Below, piece after piece: positions 23,825 through 30,353 of a DNA stretch of 32,588 bases. Origin of the DNA: Prevotellaceae bacterium (lineage in GTDB: Bacteria; Bacteroidota; Bacteroidia; Bacteroidales; UBA932). Positions within the stretch are counted from its first letter, which is position 1, and every line of letters begins with the position of its first letter. The stretch covers positions 1 to 32,588 of the forward strand of contig JAITSM010000216.1 of the NCBI GenBank assembly GCA_031287815.1. Reading direction: 5' to 3'. A model generated the notes under the pieces. It was not told the DNA's origin, ran no database searches, and saw only the letters and a list, made by a program, of their open reading frames with translations. The translations under genes and the position numbers were made by a program.

Positions 23825-24211
23825 CTAAAAGATATTTCGCGCAATCCAATATATTATAATAATGAATAACACGGAAAGAATAAACTTCCTTCCCGATAAT
23901 TTCCGGTATAATTGCGGGGCGCGCTTTTTCCCTCCGAAACAGGTAAGGTAAACAAGCAGGAAAACCAGTAATAATGCCGGAATGAGCAGGAGGTTATAAC
24001 AAAATGCCTCGCCGATGCGTAAGTGCAGCAGGCTGTGGATAGCGCGTTGCGAGCCGCAGCCGGGACATTGGAAACCGGTAACCCGATAAAATAAACAGGG
24101 CGGAAAGAATCCTTTCTCCGGATTAAAAATAAAATATACCCCTCCCAATAATATCAGGCAGATGATGATGAGGCTTGCCTTCTTGTAATTCGACAGGCGG
24201 GCGGGCGACAT
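23825..24211 (-). CDS. DUF2752 family small membrane protein
   Basis: 128 residues with three likely membrane helices (about 10-30, 70-92, 108-126). The family signature FQCPGCGSQRAIHSLLHLRIGEAFCYN (Cys-Pro-Gly-Cys-Gly followed by R-A) is present at about 48-74. Function unknown. Its start directly abuts the stop of the upstream gene at 24212, so the two are co-transcribed. This pair of a DUF2752 protein and a CD225-type protein recurs, from memory, in Bacteroidota. Confidence 0.82.
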   Translation of the reverse strand: MSPARLSNYKKASLIIICLILLGGVYFIFNPEKGFFPPCLFYRVTGFQCPGCGSQRAIHSLLHLRIGEAFCYNLLLIPALLLVFLLVYLTCFGGKKRAPQLYRKLSGRKFILSVLFIIIIYWIARNIF

Positions 24212-24604
24212 TTATGCAACGGCAAACAGACCAAGCAAGCTGCCGACCGTAGCAAGGTAAATTACATATATTATCGCTATCGCAAGGCCTGAGACCAGCG
24301 ATGCAATGCAAAAATTTTTAGCATTGCGCGATGCTCTGTTGGCAGCGTCGATATTACCTTGCAGATAATATTTTTCTACCTGTGCCGCATATACAATGGC
24401 AGGAATGCCCAGCGGCAAGCAACATAAGATCGTTACCACGATTGACTGCCAAAGGTAAGTCTCCGGCATGTTGGGATTGGGGGAATGTTGTGGCGGCGTA
24501 TAAGCCGGCGAGGGGGTTGTTTCGGATGGGATTTCACGGCCGCATTTTACACAAAAACGCGCATTGTCCGGATTGGGTTCTCCACAGGTTGGGCAATATT
24601 TCAT
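24212..24604 (-). CDS. Zinc-ribbon plus CD225/dispanin-type membrane protein
   Basis: 130 residues. An N-terminal zinc ribbon has CPTCG (C4, C7) and CVKCG (C18, C21). A Pro-rich linker (25-45) precedes a CD225/dispanin region with two membrane helices: LWQSIVVTILCCLPLGIPAIVYAAQVEKYYLQGNIDAANRASRNAKNFCIASLVSGL. The C-terminal helix ends LLGLFAVA. Function unknown in bacteria; the family name comes from interferon-induced membrane proteins. It is the first gene of a two-gene minus-strand unit; no promoter stands out in the AT-rich sequence before it. Confidence 0.82.
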   Translation of the reverse strand: MKYCPTCGEPNPDNARFCVKCGREIPSETTPSPAYTPPQHSPNPNMPETYLWQSIVVTILCCLPLGIPAIVYAAQVEKYYLQGNIDAANRASRNAKNFCIASLVSGLAIAIIYVIYLATVGSLLGLFAVA

Positions 24605-24742
24605 AATAAAAAATTAAGTTTGTTGGTGCAAATGTAATAAAAAAAAATAAATCAGCTAATTTTACGATTTAGAAAAAATTCGAAAATAAAATCTACCGGA
24701 ACAAAGAATATCTACAAAATTAGGAAAAAAGAACAAAACCCA

Positions 24743-24931
24743 ACGCAAGAAGATTTAAGACTGACGCAGGAAGATTCAAGACTGACGCAAGAAGTCTTAA
24801 GACTGACGCAAGAAGTCTTAAGACTGACGCAGGAAGTCTTAAGACTGACGCAAGAAGTCTTAAGACTGACGCAGGAAGATTCAAGACTGACGCAAGAAGT
24901 CTTAAGACTGACGCAGGAAGTCTTAAGACTG
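24743..24931. repeat. Nine perfect-length 21-bp tandem repeats, ACGCAAGAAGTCTTAAGACTG
   Basis: Nine units without spacers, all exactly 21 bp. Six carry AGTCTTAAGACT, a perfect 12-bp palindrome; three carry the variant GATTCAAGACT or GATTTAAGACT. The other variable base is A/G in CGCAAG/CGCAGG. One forward frame reads LTQEVLR seven-residue repeats through the whole array, but it has no ATG in front of it, so it is not counted as a gene. The flanks (24605-24742) are AT-rich with nothing else recognised. Confidence 0.9.
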
Positions 24932-24939
24932 ATGTCTCC

Positions 24940-25016
24940 TGAGTTAAGAACTAAGAACTAAGAGTGCTGGCGCTAGCTAACTCTCAGTTCTTAACTCTTA
25001 ACTCTTAGTTCTTAAC
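24940..25016. repeat. AAGAACTA/TTAGTTCTTAA words around GCTGGCGCTAGC
   Basis: TTAAGAACTAAGAACTAAGAG, then GCTGGCGCTAGC (24966-24977, one base off the perfect palindrome), then CTCTCAGTTCTTAACTCTT words. The arms are inverted complements, so the whole block can form a hairpin. Its right end supplies the stop codon and last residues of the adjacent hydrolase gene. Confidence 0.65.
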
Positions 25017-25823
25017 TTCCCGTTCACCGTCAATGCTTGAAAGAAACTTCAAAAACCCTTCAGCCGTCCTTTCCGGCTCTTCGAGGAATCCGTTGTGCCC
25101 GGAGTTTTTCAGCCAAAGGGTCTGCGCCTGCGGAAAGCGGGCGGACAGTTCCTGTGCGGTTTCCAGTGAAATGTAGCGGTCTTTTTCGCCGAAGATAAAC
25201 AGCGCCGGCTTCCGGAATGACGCCAGGAATTCATTCCGGTCGGGGCGGCGCTTCATGCCTTCGAGGCAGGCGATGAGGCCTTCCGGATTGTGAATTTCGG
25301 CTATTTCGGAAATTTCCTGTATCTTCTCGGCAAAGCGGGGGACATTATCGTCGGCAAACATGCGCGGGACGCCCTGCCGGATCACTAAGGACAGCTTCCC
25401 CTCGCGCAGGAGCGCTATTTCGCGGTTGCGGCCTTCCTGCTTTTGCGGCGGGTCGGCGTTGGGCGTAGAGTGAAACAGGCACAGCCCGCGCACCGCATCG
25501 GGATAGTTGGCGGCAAATGCCAGCGCCGTATAGCCGCCCATCGAGTGCCCGCCAATGACGCATTCCCTGACCTGCTGTTTTTGCAGCGCTTCGTATATCG
25601 CCTGCGCCGAAAAGTCGACGCTGTTGATTTCCGCCGTGCCGCTCAGGCCGTGGCCGGGCAAGTCGATACGGATGATGCGGTAGTCCTTTTCAAGGCAGGT
25701 CACAAAATCGTCCCAGACGGACAATGTTTCCAGGTAGCCGTGCAATAATACTACGGCGGGTTTCCCGCCGCCTGTGTCGCTTACGTGTAAGGGAATGTGG
25801 TTACAAGTACAAAAGAATTCCAT
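25005..25823 (-). CDS. Alpha/beta-fold hydrolase
   Basis: 272 residues, complete fold. Oxyanion-region VVLLHGYLETLSVWDDF, RIIRIDLPGHGLSG, the nucleophile elbow GGHSMGG with S94, the acid in FIFGEKDRYIS and the catalytic histidine in KNSGHNGFLEEPE. A cap region (about 125-205) contains IALLREGKLSLVIRQGVPRMF. It resembles small esterases of the MenH/BioH type but substrate cannot be inferred. The last residues (DGEREVKN) are encoded by the edge of the repeat block, so the original C-terminus may have been altered. It is monocistronic and divergent from the lipoprotein gene at 25913. Confidence 0.88.
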   Translation of the reverse strand: MEFFCTCNHIPLHVSDTGGGKPAVVLLHGYLETLSVWDDFVTCLEKDYRIIRIDLPGHGLSGTAEINSVDFSAQAIYEALQKQQVRECVIGGHSMGGYTALAFAANYPDAVRGLCLFHSTPNADPPQKQEGRNREIALLREGKLSLVIRQGVPRMFADDNVPRFAEKIQEISEIAEIHNPEGLIACLEGMKRRPDRNEFLASFRKPALFIFGEKDRYISLETAQELSARFPQAQTLWLKNSGHNGFLEEPERTAEGFLKFLSSIDGEREVKN

Positions 25824-25864
25824 AAAAAAAATGTTATATTAAGACAAATATACCAAAAAAATAC

Positions 25865-25872
25865 TACCTTTG
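25865..25872 (+). promoter_or_regulatory. -7 box of the small lipoprotein gene
   Basis: TACCTTTG, 40 bp before ATG 25913. A matching -33 box is not clear in the upstream A-rich stretch. Confidence 0.5.
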
Positions 25873-25912
25873 TACGAAAATAAACATAAAATAACTTAAA
25901 AAATTAGAAAAC

Positions 25913-26371
25913 ATGAAAAGAATCTTCAAAAGTTTTATGGTACTGTCGTTGGGCTTGGCTGTATTGGCAACCGGGTGCAAGAAAGACACAGAAGAAAACT
26001 ATGCAAAAGACATTTCCGGAACATATATTGGAACTTTATCATTGGCCGGGACTGTGGTCGGGCAAGATGTATCCATTAACGTGGCAGAAAAAAATAAAAC
26101 GACCGTTACGCTTGGTTTAAATACTACGCTTCCCGGCCTTCCTGTTGTCGGTAATTTACCGTTAGATGTCAGTTGTGACGCCACCGTAGCTAAATCCGGC
26201 GACAATTATACTATTAACGGAAGCTCGACCGTAAATGTATTGGACGGCGATAAGCCCATCACCATAGCCGGACCGATTACATCTGCGGGACAAGCCGATT
26301 TAACCATTTCCATAACGCTTGTAGAGGGAACCCCAGCCATTAGTGTTGCTTTTTCCGGCACGAAAAAATAA
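25913..26371 (+). CDS. Small lipoprotein, possibly lipocalin-like
   Basis: 152 residues. Lipoprotein signal MKRIFKSFMVLSLGLAVLATGC with cysteine at 22, followed by KKDTEE, then a repeated beta-strand pattern: ISGTYIGTLSLAGTVVGQDVSINVAEKNKTTVTLGL, NYTINGSSTVNV, ADLTISITL, AISVAFSGTKK. The pattern suggests a small calycin/lipocalin-type barrel of a kind frequent in Bacteroidales lipoproteins; no ligand can be assigned. Single gene with its own promoter and a strong terminator just after it. Confidence 0.65.
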   Translation: MKRIFKSFMVLSLGLAVLATGCKKDTEENYAKDISGTYIGTLSLAGTVVGQDVSINVAEKNKTTVTLGLNTTLPGLPVVGNLPLDVSCDATVAKSGDNYTINGSSTVNVLDGDKPITIAGPITSAGQADLTISITLVEGTPAISVAFSGTKK

Positions 26372-26390
26372 GACGCCTTAGTATGTATAA

Positions 26391-26425
26391 AAAAAACCGC
26401 AGCGAAATTTCGCTGCGGTTTTTTT
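26391..26425. terminator. Bidirectional intrinsic terminator
   Basis: Perfect 22-bp palindrome 26397-26418 (CCGCAGCGAAA and its complement), preceded by a run of A and followed by seven T. It serves the lipoprotein gene on plus and, in the other direction, mdh on minus. Confidence 0.92.
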
Positions 26426-26434
26426 ATTTGGTCT

Positions 26435-26466
26435 CCGTTGACCGTTGACCGTTGGCCGTTATCCGT
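26435..26466. repeat. CCGTTGA heptamer repeat at the mdh stop
   Basis: CCGTTGA twice, then CCGTTGG and CCGTTAT, running into the last codons of mdh. Another case of short tandem words abutting a gene end. Confidence 0.55.
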
Positions 26467-27388
26467 TCAACACACTATTGGTGCTGCGCACGGCGTCGGC
26501 GCTTTTGTTGAAGGCGGCCTGTTCTTCGGCGTTCAGCTGGAGGTCGATGATTTTTTCCCAGCCGTTGCGGCCGATAACTACCGGCACGCCGATGCAAATG
26601 TCCTTCTGCCCGTATTCGCCGTCCAATGCCACACAGCAGGGGAATACTTTCTTCTGGTCGCGTACAATCGCTTCTACCAGCCATGCGCCGGCGGCTCCCG
26701 GAGCGTACCACGACGAAGTGCCCAGCAATTTCGTCAATGTCGCGCCGCCCACCATCGTGTCGGCAACCGTTTTGTCGAGCGTTTCCTTGCTCAATAACCG
26801 GCTTACGGGAATGCCGTTGTAAGTAGCAAAGCGCACCATCGGAATCATCGTGGTGTCGCCATGCCCGCCGATTACGCAGCCCTGCACGTCGCTGGCGGGA
26901 ACGCCCAGCGCCCGGCTTAAATAATATTTGAAACGGCTGCTGTCCAAAATCCCGCCCATCCCGATAATACGGTTTTTCGGCAGCCCGGAGGCTTTCAGCG
27001 TGAGGTAGGTCATCGTATCCATCGGGTTGCTGATGATAACGAACACCGCCCCGGGCGAGTGCTTCAGCGCATTTTCTACCACGCTTTTTACAATGCCGGC
27101 GTTCGTGCCGATAAGTTCTTCGCGCGTCATGCCGGGCTTGCGCGGGATGCCGGAGGTAACGACCACCACCTCGGAGTGGGCGGTAGCGGCATAATCGTTG
27201 GTCACTCCCGTAATGCGCGTATCAAATTCGCACAGTGTGGCGGTTTGCATCATATCCATCGCCTTTCCTTCGGCGACGCCTTCTTTCACGTCCAGCAGCA
27301 CCAGCTCGGCGGCCAGTTCTTTTTGTGCAATGACATTGGCACAGGTTGCGCCTACGTTTCCGGCGCCCACAATAGTAATTTTTGACAT
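26459..27388 (-). CDS. mdh: Malate dehydrogenase (LDH-like type)
   Basis: 309 residues. NAD-dependent oxidation of malate to oxaloacetate. Rossmann motif GAGNVGATCA (8-17), the acidic end of beta-2 at LLDVKEG, substrate-binding arginines in IPRKPGMTREEL, the NAD-site NPMDTMTYL, and the catalytic histidine in VIGGHGDTTMIPM. The type is the LDH-like bacterial MDH found in Bacteroidota and Chlorobi. A lactate dehydrogenase is less likely because of the RKPGMTR loop. The 3' end lies in heptamer repeats and is followed by the shared terminator. Monocistronic. Confidence 0.95.
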   Translation of the reverse strand: MSKITIVGAGNVGATCANVIAQKELAAELVLLDVKEGVAEGKAMDMMQTATLCEFDTRITGVTNDYAATAHSEVVVVTSGIPRKPGMTREELIGTNAGIVKSVVENALKHSPGAVFVIISNPMDTMTYLTLKASGLPKNRIIGMGGILDSSRFKYYLSRALGVPASDVQGCVIGGHGDTTMIPMVRFATYNGIPVSRLLSKETLDKTVADTMVGGATLTKLLGTSSWYAPGAAGAWLVEAIVRDQKKVFPCCVALDGEYGQKDICIGVPVVIGRNGWEKIIDLQLNAEEQAAFNKSADAVRSTNSVLNG

Positions 27389-27538
27389 ATTATTAAGTTT
27401 TTTTATTTGAATATCGTTTTATCGCGGGATTTTGTACATTCCGTAACAAAAAACATGCGAAGATACAAAAAATACTTCTAACTTTGCCGTGATTTTATTA
27501 AAAAATGGAGAATGAAAGATAATGGAGAATAATAGCGC

Positions 27539-27973
27539 ATGATTACCTTTCACACCTTATCTATAACTTTCCGGTTGCCCTGCCGGAGGCTTTTAAAAAA
27601 GTGGCTGGCGTCGCTGGCGGAAGCTGAAAATAAACGCATCAGGGCGTTGTCTGTTATTCTTTGTTCCGATGAGGAACTGCTGTCCCTCAACCGGCAATAT
27701 TTGCAGCACGATTATTTTACGGACGTCATTACCTTCGATTACAGCGACGGGGACAACCTTTCCGGCGATATGTTCATCAGCTGCGATACCGTGCGCGCCA
27801 ATGCCAAAACCTACCGCCAGCCGTTCGATAACGAACTGCGCCGCGTGATGGCGCATGGCTTGCTCCACCTCTGCGGCTATCGCGACGCCACCGCCGCCGA
27901 ACAAAAACAAATGCGAAGTATGGAAAACAAATACCTGGCTAAATGGAACCATATTGTTACCGACAGTCTTTAG
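27539..27973 (+). CDS. ybeY: Endoribonuclease YbeY (16S rRNA maturation)
   Basis: 144 residues. Metal-dependent RNase for 16S rRNA 3'-end maturation and ribosome quality control. The zinc motif is HGLLHLCGYRDAT (about 111-123), with two histidines and the Bacteroidota form in which the third ligand position reads RD. Other marks are LSVILCSDEELLSLNRQYLQHDYFTDVITFDY and GDMFISCDTVRANAK. The N-terminus is short, as in other Bacteroidota copies. AATGGAGAATGAAAGA-type words (27506-27532) precede it, and an inverted repeat follows directly after the stop. Confidence 0.93.
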   Translation: MITFHTLSITFRLPCRRLLKKWLASLAEAENKRIRALSVILCSDEELLSLNRQYLQHDYFTDVITFDYSDGDNLSGDMFISCDTVRANAKTYRQPFDNELRRVMAHGLLHLCGYRDATAAEQKQMRSMENKYLAKWNHIVTDSL

Positions 27974-27980
27974 CCGGCAG

Positions 27981-28033
27981 TTTTCAGTCGGCAGTGAACG
28001 GTTGATAGAACACTGCCGGCTAAAAACTGAAAA
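27981..28033. terminator. Imperfect inverted repeat after ybeY, terminator-like
   Basis: TTTTCAGTCGGCAGTG (27981-27996) pairs with CACTGCCGGCTAAAAACTG (from 28011) with small interruptions. There is no clear U tract, and the arms are of the CAGT/CGGCAGT short-word type also seen at 30195-30230, so it may be a repeat rather than a terminator. Confidence 0.4.
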
Positions 28034-28048
28034 CTAAAAACCGGGCAC

Positions 28049-28078
28049 ATGCAGCGTTTTTGACCTTTTTTGCATCTT
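28049..28078 (+). promoter_or_regulatory. 30-nt element upstream of the sigma factor gene, copy 1
   Basis: ATGCAGCGTTTTTGACC followed by TTTTTTGCATCTT. An identical 30-nt sequence is at 30298-30327, before the LVIVD-repeat gene. It lacks the primary-sigma TAnnTTTG box, so an alternative sigma promoter is likely, probably that of the ECF factor it precedes. Confidence 0.65.
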
Positions 28079-28080
28079 CT

Positions 28081-28638
28081 ATGAAAGACCACAGTAAATA
28101 CCAATGTTTACAATGGATGAACGAATGCGATTTGATTACCGCTTGCGTGAAAGGAAATGTCGTTGCGCAGCGGCAGTTATACGACCGGTATGCCGCAAAA
28201 ATGCTGGGCGTATGTTTACGGTATGCCGGAACGCGCGAGGAGGCAAGGGATTTATTGCATGACGGGTTTATCCGGGTGTTTAAAAAAATAAAAACCTACA
28301 AGGGGGAAGGCGCTTTTGAAGGTTGGATGCGGAAATTATTTGTCAATATGGCGTTGGAATATATACGGAAAAAAGATGCGTTGAAAAAGTATGAGGACTA
28401 TCCGGTTTTCATGCCGGCGGCGGATGAGTCCGTTTTTGAAAAAATAGCGGCAGCGGAGTTGATGGAAAAAATAGCGGCGCTTCCTGCCGGATACCGTGCA
28501 GTATTTAACCTCTACGCTATCGAAGGCTATTCGCACCGGGAGATTGCCGGACTGTTGCATATCACCGAAAGCGCCTCCCGCTCGCAGTATACCCGCGCAA
28601 AGAATTATTTGCAAAAAATGATAGAAGAAATAAGGTAA
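28081..28638 (+). CDS. RNA polymerase ECF sigma factor
   Basis: 185 residues from ATG 28081; ATG 28117 (MNECDLITACVKGN) is the alternative and fits typical ECF starts better, because 28081 leaves only 2 nt after the promoter-like element. Sigma2 region: QRQLYDRYAAKMLGVCLRYAG, EEARDLLHDGFIRVFKKI, GAFEGWMRKLFVNMALEYIRKK. Sigma4 region: LPAGYRAVFNLYAIEGYSHREIAGLLHITESASRSQYTRAK. It lies 6 bp before a membrane protein likely to be its anti-sigma factor, and behind an element repeated before the 30354 gene, consistent with autoregulation. It could correspond to SigP-type factors controlling T9SS genes, but the por operon promoter here does not carry the element. Confidence 0.92.
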   Translation: MKDHSKYQCLQWMNECDLITACVKGNVVAQRQLYDRYAAKMLGVCLRYAGTREEARDLLHDGFIRVFKKIKTYKGEGAFEGWMRKLFVNMALEYIRKKDALKKYEDYPVFMPAADESVFEKIAAAELMEKIAALPAGYRAVFNLYAIEGYSHREIAGLLHITESASRSQYTRAKNYLQKMIEEIR

Positions 28639-28644
28639 AAATAT

Positions 28645-29835
28645 ATGGACGAAACAGTATTAAAATATTTGCTCCGCGACAAACTGGGGGGATACGAAAC
28701 GCCGCCAGACGACGGCGACTGGGAGATTATCCGCCGCCGCCTGCAACAACAGAAGCGGCGGAGGGCTACCGTCCTCTGGATGTCTACGGGCGCGGCGGCG
28801 GCAGCGGTGGCGCTGTTTTTCGTGCTCTACCCGCCTTCCGTAGCCGGGCCTTCGCCGGATATTCGGGAAACGTTTGCCGGGCTTCCCGAAGGCGTTCCCC
28901 CAACCGTTGCCGGGCATGCACCGGCCGCGCCAGAAGCTATCCGTAAAACAGTAGCGCCCACGGAACCAGGCAGCCCGGCGCCGGAACAACCGCTTTTGGA
29001 AGCGGCGCAGCATGAAACGCCGGCCGCCGGCAGGGCGGCGGCAGACGCCGCGCAAACCGCAAATCCCTTGCCGCAGGCAGCCGCCAACGTGAAGGAAGAA
29101 ACAACGGAAACGCCCCCGCCTGTCCCCGTGCAGGATTCCTTACTCCCCCTGTTTGAAGACATCACGCTGCCGGAACCGGCGAAAAGAAAAAAATGGGCAA
29201 TAGCCCTGGCAGCCCATTCGTCGGGCGGCAGGAGCGCGGCCAATGCTTTTGATTTCATGGACAAATCGGAGAGGAACGGTATGCTTTCCGACGCCAACTT
29301 TATGTATAATGCCAGCGAGAATGTGATGCGGATTGACAATGTGGTGGAAGCGACCCATCATATCCCGCTTACTTTCGGGCTGTCGTTCCGCTTTTATTTC
29401 ACTTCCCGCTGGGCGGTAGAATCGGGGCTGGCGTATACCTACCTTTCATCGGAATATAAATACGGCAATGACGGTTACCGGACAAAACAGCGGCTACACT
29501 ACCTGGGATGGCCGGTCAATGCCGTTTACCGGATACTCGACCACAAGCGCTTTTCCGTGTATGCATCGGGCGGCGGGATGCTGGAAAAAGGGCTGGGCGC
29601 CCGCTATACCGGGATTACGCCTTCTTCGCATACAGACTATCGGGAAAACATTGCCGGATGGCAATGGTCGCTGAACGGGCAAATAGGCGGCAGCGTCCGT
29701 CTTTCCCGGCATTTCAGCCTTTATGCCGAACCCGGCGTGCGGTATTTTTTCCCCGACCCCCGCCAGCCGGAAAGCATACGCACAGAACGGCCGTTCGGCT
29801 TTACGCTGGGCTTCGGAATACGCACTAGTTTCTAA
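28645..29835 (+). CDS. Putative membrane anti-sigma N-terminus fused to an outer-membrane beta-barrel domain
   Basis: 396 residues. Residues 1-40 are charged and cytoplasmic (LKYLLRDKLGGYETPPDDGDWEIIRRRLQQQKRRR). A membrane helix follows at about 42-61 (VLWMSTGAAAAAVALFFVLY). A long Pro/Ala-rich linker (about 62-165) could cross the periplasm. From about 180 to the end there is an 8-10-strand barrel-type domain: IPLTFGLSFRFYFTSRWAVESGLAYTYLSSEY, RLHYLGWPVNAVYRI, FSVYASGGGML, FSLYAEPGVRYFF, FGFTLGFGIRTSF, with a terminal phenylalanine. The gene follows the ECF factor by 6 bp, so the N-terminus probably binds sigma. Such a protein would tie the inner membrane to the outer membrane. Confidence 0.72.
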   Translation: MDETVLKYLLRDKLGGYETPPDDGDWEIIRRRLQQQKRRRATVLWMSTGAAAAAVALFFVLYPPSVAGPSPDIRETFAGLPEGVPPTVAGHAPAAPEAIRKTVAPTEPGSPAPEQPLLEAAQHETPAAGRAAADAAQTANPLPQAAANVKEETTETPPPVPVQDSLLPLFEDITLPEPAKRKKWAIALAAHSSGGRSAANAFDFMDKSERNGMLSDANFMYNASENVMRIDNVVEATHHIPLTFGLSFRFYFTSRWAVESGLAYTYLSSEYKYGNDGYRTKQRLHYLGWPVNAVYRILDHKRFSVYASGGGMLEKGLGARYTGITPSSHTDYRENIAGWQWSLNGQIGGSVRLSRHFSLYAEPGVRYFFPDPRQPESIRTERPFGFTLGFGIRTSF

Positions 29836-29891
29836 TTGAAAGTTGAAGTGGTTTATTGGTTAAATATCCGATAGTATGGACTGCAAACGGC

Positions 29892-30025
29892 TTGCTACTC
29901 GTGTAGCAACCTCCCCGCAGGGGTAAAATCGACTTGCCGCATGTTCCAGCCCGAAGGGCCTTATTTTCATAACCGCAGGTCGCGACCTGCGGCTATGAAA
30001 ATCCGGCTTTTCAAGCCGTCTGGAA
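29892..30025. repeat. Chain of REP-like hairpins including a 40-bp near-perfect palindrome
   Basis: In order: TTGCTAC-TCGT-GTAGCAA (29892-29909); CCCCGCAGGGG (29913-29923); GCCCGAAGGGC (29949-29959); a 40-bp palindrome at 29963-30002 with a 20-bp perfect core and one mismatch per arm; CGGCTT-TTC-AAGCCG (30004-30018). TTCCAG (29944-29949) and CTGGAA (30020-30025) close the last three into a multi-branched structure. The rest of 29836-30353 holds a partial G/C-rich element (30124-30157), CAGTAGGCAGTG-type words, a lipoprotein remnant and the 30-nt promoter element. Confidence 0.75.
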
Positions 30026-30052
30026 TGAAAGAAATAATCATTTGAACTGTTT

Positions 30053-30290
30053 TCATTGTCCGCCCGGATATGCGACCACGCCGGAGGATGCCGCCGGCTC
30101 GCCGGTGCCGGCATAATAAACCGCACCCCCAGCCCCTCTCCTAAAGGCAAGGGGAGCTGTTTGTGCCTGTTGTAAACTGTCTGCTGCAAAGGACGCACTG
30201 CCGACTGCCGGCTGTCCACTGCCTACTGCGCTTTGCGTCGCGCAACCTGTTGCTAACAGCAACAAGCCCGCAAGAAGAAAGATTTTTTTT
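30053..30290 (-). pseudogene. Lipoprotein gene remnant with an A8 tract at its start
   Basis: The minus frame reads KIFLLAGLLLLATGCATQS, a textbook lipoprotein signal, but no start codon is in frame. GTG CAG just before an eight-A run would be in frame if the run had seven A. The sequence after the cysteine is mostly translated repeat words (AVGSGQPAVGSAS) and ends at 30053. Either a decayed gene invaded by repeats or, less likely, a phase-variable one. It lies divergent from, and almost touching, the 30298 promoter element. Confidence 0.35.
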
Positions 30291-30297
30291 CTGCACG

Positions 30298-30327
30298 ATG
30301 CAGCGTTTTTGACCTTTTTTGCATCTT
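30298..30327 (+). promoter_or_regulatory. 30-nt sigma-regulon element, copy 2
   Basis: Base-for-base identical to 28049-28078 and located 27-56 bp before the ATG at 30354. It marks this two-gene unit as a likely target of the ECF factor encoded at 28081. Confidence 0.65.
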
Positions 30328-30353
30328 ATAAGAAACATTAAAAATCTACACAT

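Noticed and set aside
24743-24931. CRISPR array
   Set aside because: Units follow one another with no spacers, are only 21 bp, and no cas gene is near.
24743-24960. Heptad-repeat coiled-coil protein (LTQEVLR frame)
   Set aside because: The frame is open from 24641 but has no ATG before the array; the only ATG is after it. An alternative start cannot be excluded but nothing supports one.
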